A stretch of DNA of 64,000 nt, taken from the NCBI GenBank assembly GCA_014549065.1, contig JACDOX010000109.1, forward strand, positions 187,195-251,194. The letters run 5' to 3'. Positions 37,521 to 51,000 of the stretch are shown here, in pieces (within the stretch, counting starts at the first letter, position 1; each line of letters starts with the position of its first letter). A program made the position numbers and the translations under genes. Source of the DNA: Cardinalis cardinalis (taxonomy: Eukaryota; Chordata; Aves; Passeriformes; Cardinalidae). The notes beneath the pieces are model-generated. The model had not been told where the DNA came from, did no database searches, and worked only from the letters and a program-made list of their open reading frames with translations.

Positions 37521-38389
37521 GAAAATCACATTCTGGTTTTGCCCACATTTTCTGCTGGGATTAATCACAGTGATTTTGTTTCCAAGGTTTTGCTGCAGCA
37601 AGACACAGACTCAGGCACACCCTGACGGGGTCACTTTGCTGGTTGGCTTTGCTGGGCTTTGAGCCCCTTCCAGCAGCCCCTGAGCACTGATGGGGACAGT
37701 GACATAATCCCTGCAAAAACAGGAATCTGCAGTGAAAGGAAGGAGGGTGGCNCTTGCCTTCACAACTAAAAGTGTCCCCAGAATAGCTTCTAAAAGTCGT
37801 TTTTTTAATTTAAGAAATGAGCAGAGAAATAAGGAACCAGTACTGAGGGTNTTTTCTTACACAAGTGTTCCTCAATTCCTTACAGTCGATTAAGGAAGAG
37901 GTGGGATTGGAGTCTATGTTGTAGGCAGGGGGTGAATAGATCAAAGTTACAAGACCTCAGATTTATGGAGAGTCTTATGCAAGGAAAAACCTGCCTCTGG
38001 AAGATAAAATTTCAGAAATAAAGGATTTTTCTCTCTGCTTTTATATGGTGCAGTTTTATTCCTTTCTGACAAACACAGAGTGGTGGTGGGGGGAGTAACT
38101 TGCATGAAAAAACCACTTTTTTTTGCCTTGATCCAGACGGTTTGTGTGGATTTGTGGAATACCAGAAGTGGTGCATNGGATTTAGCACAAAGGGTGGATG
38201 TTGGAGAGAGACCTCGGCCACCCCACGGGCAGAGGCAGAGCCTGTGCTGCCTTTAGAGGGGCAGGTGTGACATCCTGTCCCCGCCGCAGAGTCAGAAAGC
38301 AGGGCTGGCACTGGCTCTGTCCAAGGCATTTGTGGGACTCAGTCCCTGTAAAACGAGGAGTCAGCACTTCAAGCAATGCAAACCCATTT

Positions 38390-38690
38390 GCTTGGCCAAC
38401 CTTATTTAATATGAAGCATGTTTTATCTTGATTTAGGTGGTTGTTGTTCTTTAATTAAAGAAATTATGGGAGGTCATTCTCATTAGTTTAGAAGAGTCCT
38501 CGCAGAAGGGGTTTGCACTGATTTAACCTCAGGGTAAACTGGCACAACTTTTGCATGTAAATAGGATTTAACACTGGACACTTTGTGTGTAATCCAGCTC
38601 TTCACTCATGACATTCAAGGAATACTTGGAATACTGACTGAAATAAAAAGATAATGAAGATAAGCTGGGGTCTTACCGTGAAATTTATCA
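38390..38690. promoter_or_regulatory. candidate regulatory block
   Basis: Unique AT-rich sequence with tctttaattaaagaaatta (an ATTA/TTAATTAA core) directly left of the GC-rich island at 38,690. No gene seen. Confidence 0.3.
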
Positions 38691-38960
38691 AATGATGTGC
38701 GGTGGCAGCCCGGAGCTCTGCAGCGGCGGGGAGGGGACACCACAGGGCTTTGTGCTGGGGGCAGCGCAGGCAGCTCTGTCCCTGCACGGTGACACGGAGA
38801 GACGCTGGACTCAAATCCCGCTGCTCACGGCTGGCCAGATGGGGCACGGGCTGAGGGGCACAGAACCCGGGCAGCAAGAGGGGAGGGCAGGATGCTTCCC
38901 GTCCCCACCGGCCGAGGCAGCCGTGCCCCGGGGCTGGAGCATGGCACAGGTGCGTGGCGG
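38690..38960. other. GC-rich, CpG-containing island
   Basis: A block of about 270 bases with CpG-rich words (gcagcggcgggg, ccccaccggccg) is flanked on both sides by AT-rich candidate regulatory sequence. A 190-codon minus-strand frame crosses it but has no recognisable domain and extends into AT-rich DNA only by chance. Confidence 0.45.
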
Positions 38961-39049
38961 CAGCGAGGCCACCACTGCCATGGAAAAGATTTGCCATGAA
39001 AGGAAAAAAGGGAAAAAGGGAAAAAAGCAGCGGCATGAGAAGTGCCAAC

Positions 39050-39370
39050 TGAATGGCGCTGTCTTTAATTGGTACCACCAAGGGCTTTGTGCGGTCAGCA
39101 CGCTTTTCATGTTTATAATAGAATCCCCAAATTCGACTGATCTGAAGGGCATCTGACTGTTTTACATTAATCACAAGCTATACAGCAGAGGCTGAGAGCA
39201 AGTGGGCAGATACCCTGGTGGAGTAGCACTAAGGAGCTCTCATTATAATCATCCTGCCAAATCAAAAGAAAAACCCTAAGGCTCCTAATAAAGGAGACCA
39301 CTGGACTAAACAAATTGAACAAGTAGCTAGACATGCATGAGCTTAAAACTACCGGTGTCAATCAGATTTT
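39050..39370. promoter_or_regulatory. candidate regulatory block
   Basis: Unique sequence with tctttaattggtacc, cattataatcatcc and atgcatgagc words directly right of the GC-rich island. No gene seen. Confidence 0.3.
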
Positions 39371-40413
39371 CCTGAGCTGCTCACTCTGCTCGCTTCTCCA
39401 GAGCGCACGTGGAGGGGACGCAGGGACAAGGTGACACGAGGGTGCCAGCACAGCCCCAGTGCTGGGCAGGCAGGTACAGGGACACTCTGTGAAGCCTCCT
39501 GCAAGGAGTCACTAGGGAACACTTCTCAAACTGATCCAGCACTAAGGAAAGGGGTGGTGGGAATGGGGACCTCATCCACACAGCGTATCTGAGCAGGCTT
39601 CAGTCTCACTACTTCCATTGGTTACAGGTGAGGAGAGATCAAAGAAAGGTCTTGGAACTCAGAATTTTGTGTGTCTCTAGGACAGGAAAAAGGTTCAGCA
39701 CCCTGGAAGCTTTGCCCACTTCTCACCTTCCTGCGCCTGCTGAATCAAAGTCATTATATTAATTATATTGCCTACTGGAAAGCAAAAAAAAAATAGTGAA
39801 AAGGTGGGTCACTGCTTTCTGAAAAAAATGCAGTTGGCACTAGTGAAAAATCCACAGAAATGGGAGAATAAGAAAATTCTAAATTTAGAAGCATTGGATT
39901 TTTTTTGGTGTTATTCTAAGACAAATGATGGGTGAGTACCATTAGCTACCACCCCTTCTCAAAAGCCATCAGGCAGGACAGCAAGATTTTGAGGTACTCC
40001 CTCAAAACTCAAAGAGAAAATAAATCTGTGCACAAGAGTGAATACCCAGGGAAGAAGAAGAAACAAAAAATATTAGGGTCAGTATTTAGTACAGCAACCA
40101 GGGGGAGATGGAAAAAGGGAAAGTTTCAATAGGAACAGATGGACGGGGGATGATGCACCTGAGGAATCAGGTGAAGGCATCAAAGAAGAGGTTTTATGGA
40201 GAGAAATTCCCTTTGAAGAACGGATGGCTAAAACACTGTTGGCTTTTGAAGTATTGGGAAATTTTCTGCACCATGACTATTGCCACTGGCTCTGTCCCCT
40301 GTCACCATCTGAGTGGTGGCAGCTCTGCATGGACCCTGCAGTCACCAGGGATGAGGCAGAACTGGGGCTTCTCTTGCTGGTAGTGTTTTGAGAAATTATT
40401 ATTTATAAACGTA

Positions 40414-40481
40414 ATTTTTTTAGTTCATTTCTCCTTTTCCTGTTTTTTTTCCTATTGCTTCTCTCTTTTTGTTTTTTTTTT
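40414..40481. repeat. T-rich tract
   Basis: Several T runs separated by short pyrimidine segments. Low-complexity. Confidence 0.75.
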
Positions 40482-42169
40482 AACTCCACACTGTAATAAA
40501 TAAATAAAACATATAAATGTACTGGTTTATTTCCACCTGGAATGTTGGAAGACAAATAGTACAAAAGATCAGTTTGGTCATTTACCATATTGGTTTAGCA
40601 TGGTAATACTGTTGGGGTTTTTTCATTTCTCATTTCAAGACTGTAAACAAATGCTGCAAGAACAGATCAAACACTCCCTACCTAAGACAGTGCCTTGTGC
40701 AGTGGAAACATCAAACCTGGTTTCTGGAGGCCAAACTGCGCCTCCTGTACTTTTTCATAGGGAAAACTCAGAATTTTGAATCAGCCTGAAATTTGAAACT
40801 ACATTTTTGCCAAGCAGCAAAAGCAGATGCACCCTTAGCCACGCTAAATCACAAACACATACACACATGGAGATGAGGAAAATGCACATTAAATATGAAA
40901 AAGTATTCCTTTCAGGCAGAAGATAAACAACCCTACTACAAATTAGCTCTCGGCCCCGTCAGGTGTGAATCTCTCTTGTCAATACGTACCAAATTCCCTG
41001 AGATAGAACCACATGGTCATGAATTTTATTTCTCTCCTGCTTAATTCCTAGTACCACTCTCCCTTGTGGATTTACTCAGGGATGATTTACAGTGGGAAAG
41101 GTGACATTAAACACGTCATTGAGCATGCAAAGATGCTGCACTCAAAGCAGCATATGCTTGACTTTGTTAAAAGATGAATGCTGTCAACTCCACAGTGCCC
41201 ACCAAGATCTGGCCTCCTTTTTCTTCCCAACAAACTTTGAGGAAGATGCAGACATGAGTCNTGACACTGAGAGAAATAAAAGTTAATGTATTCATGACAT
41301 GATTTCACTTGCAGCCTGATTTAGCAATGTCTTGTCTAGTTTGGATCTGCTGTTGCTTTTCCTAATTTACTCATTGCACAAAGAAAATAAATAAATAAGT
41401 GCACTATAGTCTTATTTATCCTTCTTTGGACATTTCTTTACCAGGCAGATGGTCAATTAAGAGCACTAAACAATGACACTGTTTTCTCTGTAAACATTTT
41501 TTTTCTAATAGCCTAACAAATGAGAATCTGTGCTGCCATACTGCTGAATACCATCTTGACTTTCTAATTACAAAGAACTGTGTCTTGATAGTAACAATTA
41601 CAGCTGTAACAATGATGCTGGTACTTGAACAATATAGTTGGAGGCAAAGTGCTTATCGGAATATTCACAAATAAAGGCTTCCATTTATGCCAGCGCTGGA
41701 GATGGGAGGTTAAACAGTTGGGGGTGGGGAGGTGTAGAAGAAAGGTTGAAAACATTGGTTTAGTAGCTACAGATGTGAATTTGAATCCAATTACATGAAA
41801 AGCAAGGGGGGGCCGAAGCATGAAAAGATGCTGTTTCCTTCTGTTTGGCTAATCAATAGGTTAAAGGGTTAGTAAAATTAACATGTTAATAACATTCATT
41901 TTGCTATTTATGTACCGGTCATAGGATCTGCAGAGAACTATGTCTTGTGAGTAATCCACGTGTTTTTATGCCTGTTTTTTTCCCTTTTTCATCTGAAATG
42001 CTGAAATGGTCAGTGTATTTTTTCCCCCAGTGTGATAGAAATTAGCTTCTCAAGTCTCTAGTTTACCCCACCTTTCTTGTTTAACTTCTTGAATCCAACC
42101 CATCCAAGGTTTGGGTGGTTTTTTTTTCCTTTTTTGAANGCAAAGCTCCCGAACCCCAAAGAGAAGGGG

Positions 42170-42424
42170 CAGTGCAGTCCCCGAGCTCAGCACAGATCCG
42201 TAGCACCCATGTCCCAGGGGAGCACCTTGGCACCAGGGCGTCCCAGCGGCATCTCAGAGGGAACGGGTTCCTTGGAGGAAGCTCCTCCTGCTGCTGCTTC
42301 CTCCACCATCCCTGGTGCCACAGCACCCCCAGCCCCTGGCACTGCTCTGTGCCCACAGGCAGGGTGGCGTTTGCCTCCCGCGCTCCCTCCCTCGCTCGCG
42401 TTCCCACTGCGCTCCAGCCGCTCT
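42170..42424. other. GC-rich island abutting AT-rich block
   Basis: GC-rich sequence with CpG near its right end (ctcgctcgcgttcccactgc) stops abruptly where an AT-rich block with homeodomain-type sites begins at about 42,425. Overlapping frames on both strands are not credible genes. Confidence 0.4.
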
Positions 42425-42640
42425 CCGAGCCGTCATTTAGCCCACACTTATTAATCAGTGCACATAATTTGTCTCTAATGCTGTCAATTTAAGATGGCAA
42501 CCTGACTTTTTTTTGGAGGGGGCAGGGTCAACAATTTAATGAATCTCGTCTGCATTTTAATTCAGACCTAATAATCTGCCTCTGGCAGTTTTCTTAGAAA
42601 AGCACAAGGTTTTCCAGGATTTTCTTTCATCAAATCCAGC
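42425..42640. promoter_or_regulatory. candidate regulatory block
   Basis: Unique AT-rich sequence with attaatcag, taatttg, ttttaattcag and cctaataatctg words. A splice acceptor (ttttctttcatcaaatccag) ends at 42,639. A donor-like ccagggtaagtc follows at 42,686, defining a possible 46-bp segment containing an ATG. Confidence 0.35.
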
Positions 42641-45600
42641 ACAATGGAATGTTTACCTTCCTGCCTTGGATATGCTCAGTCCAGGGTAAGTCGCACACAC
42701 ACCTACCTTAATCAAAGTGGGACATGGCCTAAATCTCCTGATTTGGCCTTTGAAAGGTTTTCCTGGGGAGTAAGGAGAAATTTGGGCTGTGCAGTCCCTT
42801 TTCTGCACAAACTGGTGCACAGTTGTAGGCACAAAGCCTCAGACTTTCACGATCCACTGCCCCTCATGGAGTAACTTCACAACTGGTCAGAGCGTCCAAG
42901 GCACAGTGCCAGAAGAGCTTTCTTTAGCTATCCCCATGCTTTGCTTTTTGTTCTTCCTACAGTAAAGTCCCACAGGAGGGAAAAAAGGTGCAGAAAGGAA
43001 AGAGGGTGCAGAAAATTCCATCCTCCTGATGAACCAGCATGGATGGGTTTGTCTAATTGCAATGGCAGGAGGCTTGCACCCAACGGAGCAGCTCAGCAGC
43101 CTTCCCTGGGTCAGAATAAATAAGATTCCCCAAAGCAGAGGCTCNGGATGCCCATGTCAGATGTAACCAGAATAGACTTGGTTATTAGGAGCGCTGTGAC
43201 TCTGCCCAGTGCTGACAGGAGCTCCTGCCTGGCTTTCAGTCACCGCTGTCACTCGCCCTGACAACGCGGGCACTTAATGTATGCACGGCACTGCTGCACA
43301 CGCAGCTGCACTCCCAGCACATTGTGCTGTTTACCCCTGCTCTTTTGTACCAGGGCCTGCAGTAATTTGCCTCCCAGTACCACAAAATTCCTCAACTTAA
43401 AAAATTTTGCCCTCGTTTTGTTGGCCCTTAATAGAAAAACAACCCTTTTGCAGCCCTGCCACCAGCGCGGCCACCGCACTCTGCAGCATCACAGGCACAA
43501 AAATGTCACATTTCACATTTCCATCAGAAGGGTCCCCATATATTTTTATGCATATCCTTCATCTCTCTCTGCCACACGTTATTTCTTCCCCTTTAACAGT
43601 TGCTTAGCGTATTTTGTGCCTTCTGAGCAGTACTGGAAGGGGCATTCCTGTAATGTACCCAAGTACAGACAGTAACAGCAGAGGGGTTTTATGTCCCAAA
43701 TTACCTCCTAGTGCTGGCACCTCTGACTGCCAGCACAAGGTGCTCCTGAGCACCTACTGCCTCACAGACCTCCAACAGCTCCACTCCAGTGGCTCTTTGA
43801 GTATTCCAGGAGGAATTATCTGTCATTTGACTGATTTACCACTCATATTCATTATTGTCCCCTACTGCAAAACTCTGCCAGACTCAGGTGCCTGCCCTCA
43901 CCACCCATTACAAAGCAGCCCCATCTGCCACACCATTAATGCCACTAAGTCTACTCCATTTTCAAACCTAAACTCCAAGCTGGGAATCAAATGAGACAGA
44001 AAACCAAATTCCCATATCCTGAGCTACCCCAGGTAAAGCGTATCATTTCCTGATACATAAGCATCTTTCTCTAGGAACTTAAAAACCCCAAAGATAAAAT
44101 ATTTCCCTTAGTTCAGGCATCTCCCAAACACAGGGGTAAGGTCAGTAGAAAGATGCAATGGGAAATTCAGTGAAATTCTCTCATCTCAGTTGCAGGTCTA
44201 CATTCAATGGGCTCGTGTTAATGCCCTTTGCTTTAGCTGCTGCAGTGTCAGAGTGATATAATCCAAGCAGAGTCACCTGAAGTAGTCCATAACACGCTAC
44301 TTAGTTTAAATTCCTTTGTCTGGCCACAAATGTCCAGTTCTAGCTAAAAGCTTGAAAGTGAGACAAATGGTAAAATAGACACTTCAAGAGAATAAAATTG
44401 TGAAGTGCTCAGGTAGCACTGTGGAGAAGGGAGTTTCAATTCAGAGAGCTTTCCAGATGAAACAGACAATTAAACCCTTATTGAAAAGAGATTCTGCCAT
44501 CCCCCCTTCTTTTCTTTTTTTTTCCCTTTAAAGCAAGGGGAAAATAATACTGGGAATTTAGAAACATGAATTTTTAAAACCTAATAAGCTACACTAACAA
44601 TCTACACGATCCCTTTTATTAAAATATTTATTTGGAAATGCAGGATTTGTGATGAGGGCAGGCTGGGCAAGCAGGTCTGAATGCTGCTTGTGCAGGGGGC
44701 TCAGTGGGACCCCCGAGGCCAGGGCTGTCCTCAGCCCTCCTTGGCTCAGCCCTGGAAAGGTTTCCCTCCCTGTCCCTGCACATGCTGGAAAGGAGCAGAC
44801 CATGAATGGCACATTTATGGCATTTATGGGGCAGGGGCTGTAAAGCACCCTTTTATATCCATGGGGACAGAAACAGAGAAGGAGCAGCATGAGCACTCTG
44901 CAGGAATGGAGACCTGGGAAGCTCCAAGCCTGATGCACTTTTCCTGCCTTGCCAAACNCCCCAGTGCTCCACCAGAAGTGCTCCTGAGACCAATTTGCAT
45001 CTGACAGAACGTTGAGGTGCTGATAGAGAGACATATTCCATGGATTTGTTTTCCTGGGCACCTCCAGCCACGCCACACCTATGTTGCTCACTGTAGGACC
45101 TCAAAATCTGCTTTACTGTTAGTACAAAGAGATACTTGGAAACTCCTGGGGGAAAAAAACCAGCATTCACACATTCTCAAAGGGAAGAAAAACCATATTT
45201 CAGTAGTGGTTACACTTTTCAGTAGTAAATACAGAAGTAGTTGTAGGCTCAATTTCCCTTCCCATCTCACCTCGCTCTTGTCCCAGTACCAAAAACATTC
45301 AAACTGAACAAACACTTTTCTACCAGCCTGCTTCATNCCTTGTGCTTTGGCTCATCTTTTATTGGAATTTTCTGCAATCTTTTTGACCTAGCCCAGTTTT
45401 CTTCTCCCTCTGCCTCCCTTCCCTTATATTTCCGTTCCGTGTGACTAAACTCCAGCCTTCTCCCTCTTGCTCTCACACACAATGCTATTAAAATTAAATC
45501 CTTTTGTGCAACTCTCTACTTTATTATAGGTCTTCGAGCCATTCCTGAAATCTCAAGCCAGTCTTTGTACAGTCTTAGTTCACCTGAAGGCAAACTTCAG

Positions 45601-46065
45601 CACATGGTTTGCTTCAGATAAGGCTGCTTCTCCNCGCCAGTAGGGAGCTCACCTGCAAAGACTGCCACGTTTTGCTGCCCACAAAATGACCACACAAAAG
45701 AAATGTGTATGTTCCTTTCTTGCAACACAAAAACATGCACAATATAAAATATAAAATAACATAAAAGGACTGGTCTGATTGAGGAGAATCAGCCCTGAAG
45801 GAACCCAGTGAAGAAATCAGTGCTACACTGCCTTCCTGCACCAGAAATCCTGCCTTGCATTTTCCAGGGATGAAAAATGCCTGAAAACATCAGTGGGCTC
45901 CCAGGTAACAACTCAGTGATGCCTTCCACTTTTGAAGGAGAGGGAATTTAAACCACCAGATCCTCCACCACGTGCTCCTCTACCTGGGAAAGGTGTCCCA
46001 GCTCCCTGTGTGCAGCAGAGAGGATGGACTTTCCCTCATACTGACCAAACCTCCTAACCACGAGC

Positions 46066-46117
46066 AGGAGTNCAAACAGGCATTTCTCACCAGGAGTGCA
46101 AAGAGGCATTTCTCACC
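46066..46117. repeat. 26-bp tandem duplication
   Basis: Two adjacent 26-base units begin aggagtnc/aggagtgc and end ggcatttctcacc (46,066-46,091 and 46,092-46,117). They differ at one certain base and one unknown base, indicating a recent duplication. Confidence 0.9.
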
Positions 46118-46314
46118 AGTCTCCCAAACCATCTCCAAGCCCCATCTATTTTCAGCACCCNGACAATACTGTGATCTGTAAGTCCTCAGCAGGCTGAAAT
46201 GTGGTGACAGAAGTCTCANTTGATATGTACATGACTAACACACTCAAGGATGTTCCTTTGGGACAACAAAGATAACAGCACCCACAGCAAAACTGTCAAG
46301 AGAAAGAGGGAAAA

Positions 46315-46354
46315 AGCTTCAAGGGGAAAGAAAGAGCTTCAAGGGGAAAAAAAA
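46315..46354. repeat. 20-bp tandem duplication, purine-rich
   Basis: Two units begin agcttcaaggggaaa at 46,315 and 46,335, with a period of 20 bases. The purine-rich composition favours slippage. Confidence 0.8.
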
Positions 46355-49300
46355 CTTAGTATTGAACTCACCAGTCACCAAGTACTCATGCAAGAATTGC
46401 TTTTCTTCCTTTTTTTCTGAAAAATAAACTTGTCTTGAACAACTGAAGGTGACATCATCACCACTGGACTCACCACTGTCAATTAAAAGCACATACAGAA
46501 TGGGAGGAAGTTGTCCCCAAAATGGGAGAAGACAAAGATGAGGCCATTGAGCCAGGAGAGGAGAAGCAGACCAGAACCTTGGGACTCGGACACTTGCCCC
46601 TTCCTCCTCCCAGTGCCCAGGTAGCAGATGAGCAGTAAGATGTGAGGATAAAAGCTGTGATTAAACAGCTTAACTGCCCTGATCCTGCAGCAGCAGCGCT
46701 GCCCTTTGCCTGTCTCTCTGCAGAGACACTGCCAGGAAAGGACCAGAAGGGATTTGAAGGTAATGACTCCAATTCAGCAATAACCAGCACAGAGCTACAG
46801 ACCCTGGTGCAGAAAGGACCACTGACACATAGCTCCTGGGGAGAGCTGAATTCAGGGAGCTGCCTCCAAAAAGCCAGCACTACCACGGGAATGGAGCCCA
46901 TGTCCTGGTGAAAGAGCAGCACAGCTGCAGGCNCAGCAGGAGAGAAACCCACCAGGAGCAAGCAGAGAGAAGGAGGCTCATCAGAAAAGGGACAAATGCC
47001 AACTCTGGAGCTGGGTATGAGCAGCCCCTTCTCAATCAAGCTCTNTTTGGTGATGTGGGGAAGGGGGAAAACTCAGAAGACTCCTTTTGCAACAGAAAGT
47101 CATGACTGGAAATACCAANTTTGATACTGAAGCCCAGAAGAAGGAGTGACCAAATGCAGAGGTGTCTTTCCTACACTGTGGATTTGCCAGNCTGCCTCGA
47201 CTTCCCTCTCCTTGGGCGCTGCAATGCAGGGAAAGCCAGGTGCTTTGTAAAATGAAAATGCTGCAGAAGCTCTAGGTGCAAATGCAGCATGTGCAAAAGC
47301 CCTTTTATTCAAACTGTGCTACTTAACGAAGTGGTTTGTGAAACCACTTTCGAGCCTTCAGCAATTTTCCCTGCTTGAAGAAATCATTTCAGCATCTTCT
47401 TCATGGGTTGTTCATAGACTTCAAGCCTCCCAGTTCACCCCATGGTGTCACCTGCAAGGGCACTGCAGGCTGGGGATCACAAGTACAGCAGAACTGGAAA
47501 GTTCATTTCACATATTGTTTCAGCCCCAGTACTTAATTCTGGGAGGAGGTGATTTTGCATCAGAATGAGACATGCTGGGTACAAACCACAGATTACTTTT
47601 CAGAGGAGTTGATCTTCCTATCCATTATCTGGAGTAATTCAAAAAGCACAAAAAAATGGAACTGTTCTTGAAGAAAGAATTCATGTTCAGGTAATTACAA
47701 ATAACAGACACATCTGGTTATCTTAATTGTTTGGGAATGTCTCAATTATCTAAGAATGTTTTCATAAGGACTCAGAGACAGTAAAACTTTCTCACGGCAG
47801 ATTGCATTCACTGATGAGAGGAAATTCAGTGGAGCTAAAACACTGGAGCNTGCTTAGACCCAGAGAGCACTTTCAGTCCCGTTGCCAATGGGCTTTATTT
47901 GCCTCTAAAGTACCACAGACTATGAAGTGAGAAATGGGAAAGTGCCACACAGGCAGCAGCAGCCCCTTTCCCTGTTAGCTGCAGCTTTTCCAACACTCCT
48001 GTGAAAATGAAGGAGNTTTTGTGTACTGATGGTTCAGCCAGAAAAATGACAGCAGTGATTTTTCAGGCATCTGCCCCGAAGAGAGGAGAGTCGGGTAAAG
48101 GCCCTTGTCCTGCCTGAGGGCAGTGCAGGCGTTTGGTGGCTGGTGAGTGGCACCCCTTCCCNCACAGACACTTGGGGTGTCTCCTGCCCAAGGGGAGCTC
48201 ATTGCAGAGGAGCTCCTGCACAGCTGAATTCACCTGAATAGAGCAGAGGCTGCTCCTCAGAGCCCAGAGCCAAACCCCAGAGAGGGGGACTTTTGAAACA
48301 CCTCAGGCAGAGCCTGGTCCCAGTGGAGCTCAATGTTTCATCATGTGGCCTGCAAGAATCAGCAGTCAGCCGCTGGGAATTACCTCCCACAGCTCCGAAT
48401 GCCTGTGTGCAGAGGGGTGGCAGNGAGGCAGAGAGGAGAGTTCTGTGCTTTTGTCGGGGTGGCTGTGCCCCACTGATGGAGCTGGGAGGGTTTCTTACCC
48501 NTCTGTCCCCTAGTTTGTTCCACTCCTCCACCTGGGCCACCTGGCTCTGATCTCTCCTGACCAGGGCTGGAGAAGCTCTCAGCTCCCAGCTTGCTCGTGC
48601 CTAACCAGCACCTTTGTGAGGCAGGCATGGCTGGGGTGAATCCTGTAGCAGGAGNGAATGTCCCCCCGTGGCTCGTGGCAGCAGCCAGGAGGGTGTGCCG
48701 AGGCTCCACACAAATCCCAATCAATATTATTTATCTGGCTGATCTGTGAGCCAGCCACATCCCCTCCACCTAATGCCCACTCCCATCCCCTCCACCCTGT
48801 GGGTATCAGCAGGAGGGAACCTGATGTATGCTGGTAATTATCTGCTGCTGAAAAGAAGTGCTATTTCTCTTATTTTTGTAATGCAGATCAATGCACATGT
48901 CACTACTGAAAAGCTGTGTCATTTAGGATGGAGCATTAACTGCTAGGAATGGATTTTGAAGCTCCCCACTTGTGGGTGGAATATTTTCTGGAGGAGTTGA
49001 GCCTTTTGAATGCTGAATTTCATTTATCCCACTGCCTCTTTAAGAGTAGTCGGTGGAGGAGAGGGTGTTTGAGAAAGTGACAGTTTGTCATCTCCTTCCC
49101 CAGCGAGCAGGAGCTGGGGACAAAGTGGTGGCAGGGAAAGAAGCAAACTGGCACGGGGAGGTGAGTGGGGGACATGGCTGGCTTTGCAGCAGCCCTGCAG
49201 TGGGATGCAAGAATGGAGAATCCAGAGGGCAACTCCTGGGGGAGAGAAGGAAGGTGTTCCTGTGAGCAAAAACATGGTAAGGCACCCAGGGAAAGAACAG

Positions 49301-51000
49301 AAGGAAGGCTTGAAAAAGGGCAAAAGCTGGATGCTACACTTGATTTCCANATTTGCACCTCTCCCAACAAACACACACACGGACACCCACACACCCTCCT
49401 CCTGCCAAAATTGCTACCCAAGAGCTGTGCTAGCATGGACTATCCAAAAAGGGTCCATTTGATTTGCAGTCAGAGGGAAGAGTTTTCCAAGTTTCCTTCT
49501 ATTTTTCACAGGAATGAAACAGAAACTTCTCTGGAATCTTGCTCAGAAAGTGAAAACAAACTCTCCTTCTGTCCATCAAGCCCAACTAAAGAAAAGCACA
49601 TAATGGTCACAAGCTGGAGTTCACTATGGTTCCTCACCAAGAAAACCTCAAAATCTGTCAAATGGTTGTCTATCAGTTGACAGCCATGTAAATTATGAAC
49701 TCCAGTTCTAACCAGGAATTTTTACTAACCCTCCTTTACACCTTAAGAATAACCTGGTCAACATCAAACTGCAAAGCCACACAGTCACCTAAAATGAAGA
49801 TTTTGGCAAAGCAATTACTCAAGTGCTGCTATTCTGCACCTAAAATCACAAATTAATGTNCACCTCCCTGCTCATGCTGCACCCTTCCTCAGCCCCACAG
49901 GTGAGGGTGTTGACAAACCTGAGACTCACCGAGCATTAATAAAACGTGACCCATCCCTTTCCCCACTTGCTATTTGCCGTTGTTAAAACAGGCATTTGCC
50001 TTACTTTACATCTATGATTTTTTTAGAGCATATGTTCACTATGTACGGCTCCTTTTTGAAAGTTCTGTTACTCTTTGGAATTGCTCAAAAATGTCAATAT
50101 TCTTTTGAGTACTTGATATTTACAGTTTGGTATTTAAAGTGTGCAATTTGTTATCTAAATTGCATAGCACACATTCAGCTTCCCGACTGAATGACCTAGC
50201 TTTTATAAACCTTCCCAGCTTTCACAGGAAAAGGTTTTGTTTAGACACGAAACACCTTTCCATGATTAGACAAATATCAGCTACCTCGGAAAAGCATTGC
50301 AAAAAAGGGTTATGAACAAAGAGAAATAGAAATTATATTTAGAACTCCACAGAGATGCAAATAGTTATTCCCTCCTTCACCTACAGCCCATACGTAGTGC
50401 CCAGATTGTTTTTCTTTTTTACTGATGTTGATTTTCTTTTCATACTCAGAAAAGAAGACACATGGCTAGTTTGAAAGCTGATCAGATCCCTCGTTCATTT
50501 GAAAAGCTTATTTCTAAATAGTACTTGCAAATATGTGATGAGCATAAATTTGGAAACTGCTGAAAAACTAGTTCTGTGTGTCATAACACAGGGTGTTGGG
50601 TTTTTTTGCTGNGGGACTGGAGGATGAGGAAAAGCCAAAGTCCTGCCCAAACCCCACTCTGTGGTGACCAGCCAGAGGAGGATCGGGGAAGCGGCATTTT
50701 CCTGGACACGTTCCATGNCCCTTTTCACTCGAGCAGACAAGTACATATGACCTCTTTGCAATGATTCAGGGTTTCAAAGCTGTCTCCTTAAGCCTCTTGA
50801 TCACCACTTGTCCCTCCCCATTGACAAGCTAAGCACTTACAAGTTTTGAAGCCTCCTTGGCTCACTTTTAAATTTTCCTTTCCACATCTTATGCCAGCAG
50901 TTACCCAGAGGGAGAAAAAAACCCCTCACCATATCCATCCTTCAAAAAGTCTAACTTTCACTCTGCTAGTCCTAATCCATTATCTAGGCCCACTAATGTG

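Larger units (their letters stand above)
37521..42169. other. no gene seen outside listed blocks
   Basis: Unique sequence alternating between AT-rich blocks and the GC-rich island at 38,690. An RE1-like motif (TTCAGCACC followed by CTGGAAGC) lies at 39,694-39,710. AT-rich sequence at 41,850-42,050 includes aattaacatgttaataac. No credible coding frame. Confidence 0.45.
42690..51000. other. no recognised gene
   Basis: Mixed unique sequence. Frames up to 186 codons (46,479-47,039 minus) and 171 codons (49,165-49,680 plus) carry unknown bases and no family signature. AC-rich tract at 49,367-49,397. AT-rich sequence at 49,980-50,480 may be regulatory. Tandem duplications at 46,066 and 46,315 are listed separately. 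Confidence 0.45.

Noticed and set aside
38602..39174. 190-codon minus-strand frame
   Set aside because: It crosses a CpG island where stops are rare and runs into AT-rich sequence; the product has no recognisable family and overlaps a 154-codon plus-strand frame.
46479..47039. 186-codon minus-strand frame
   Set aside because: It contains an unknown base and a hydrophobic, Ser-rich product without recognisable domains; no splice or promoter context supports it.
49165..49680. 171-codon plus-strand frame
   Set aside because: Contains an unknown base and crosses a CA-rich simple repeat; the product matches no family I know.
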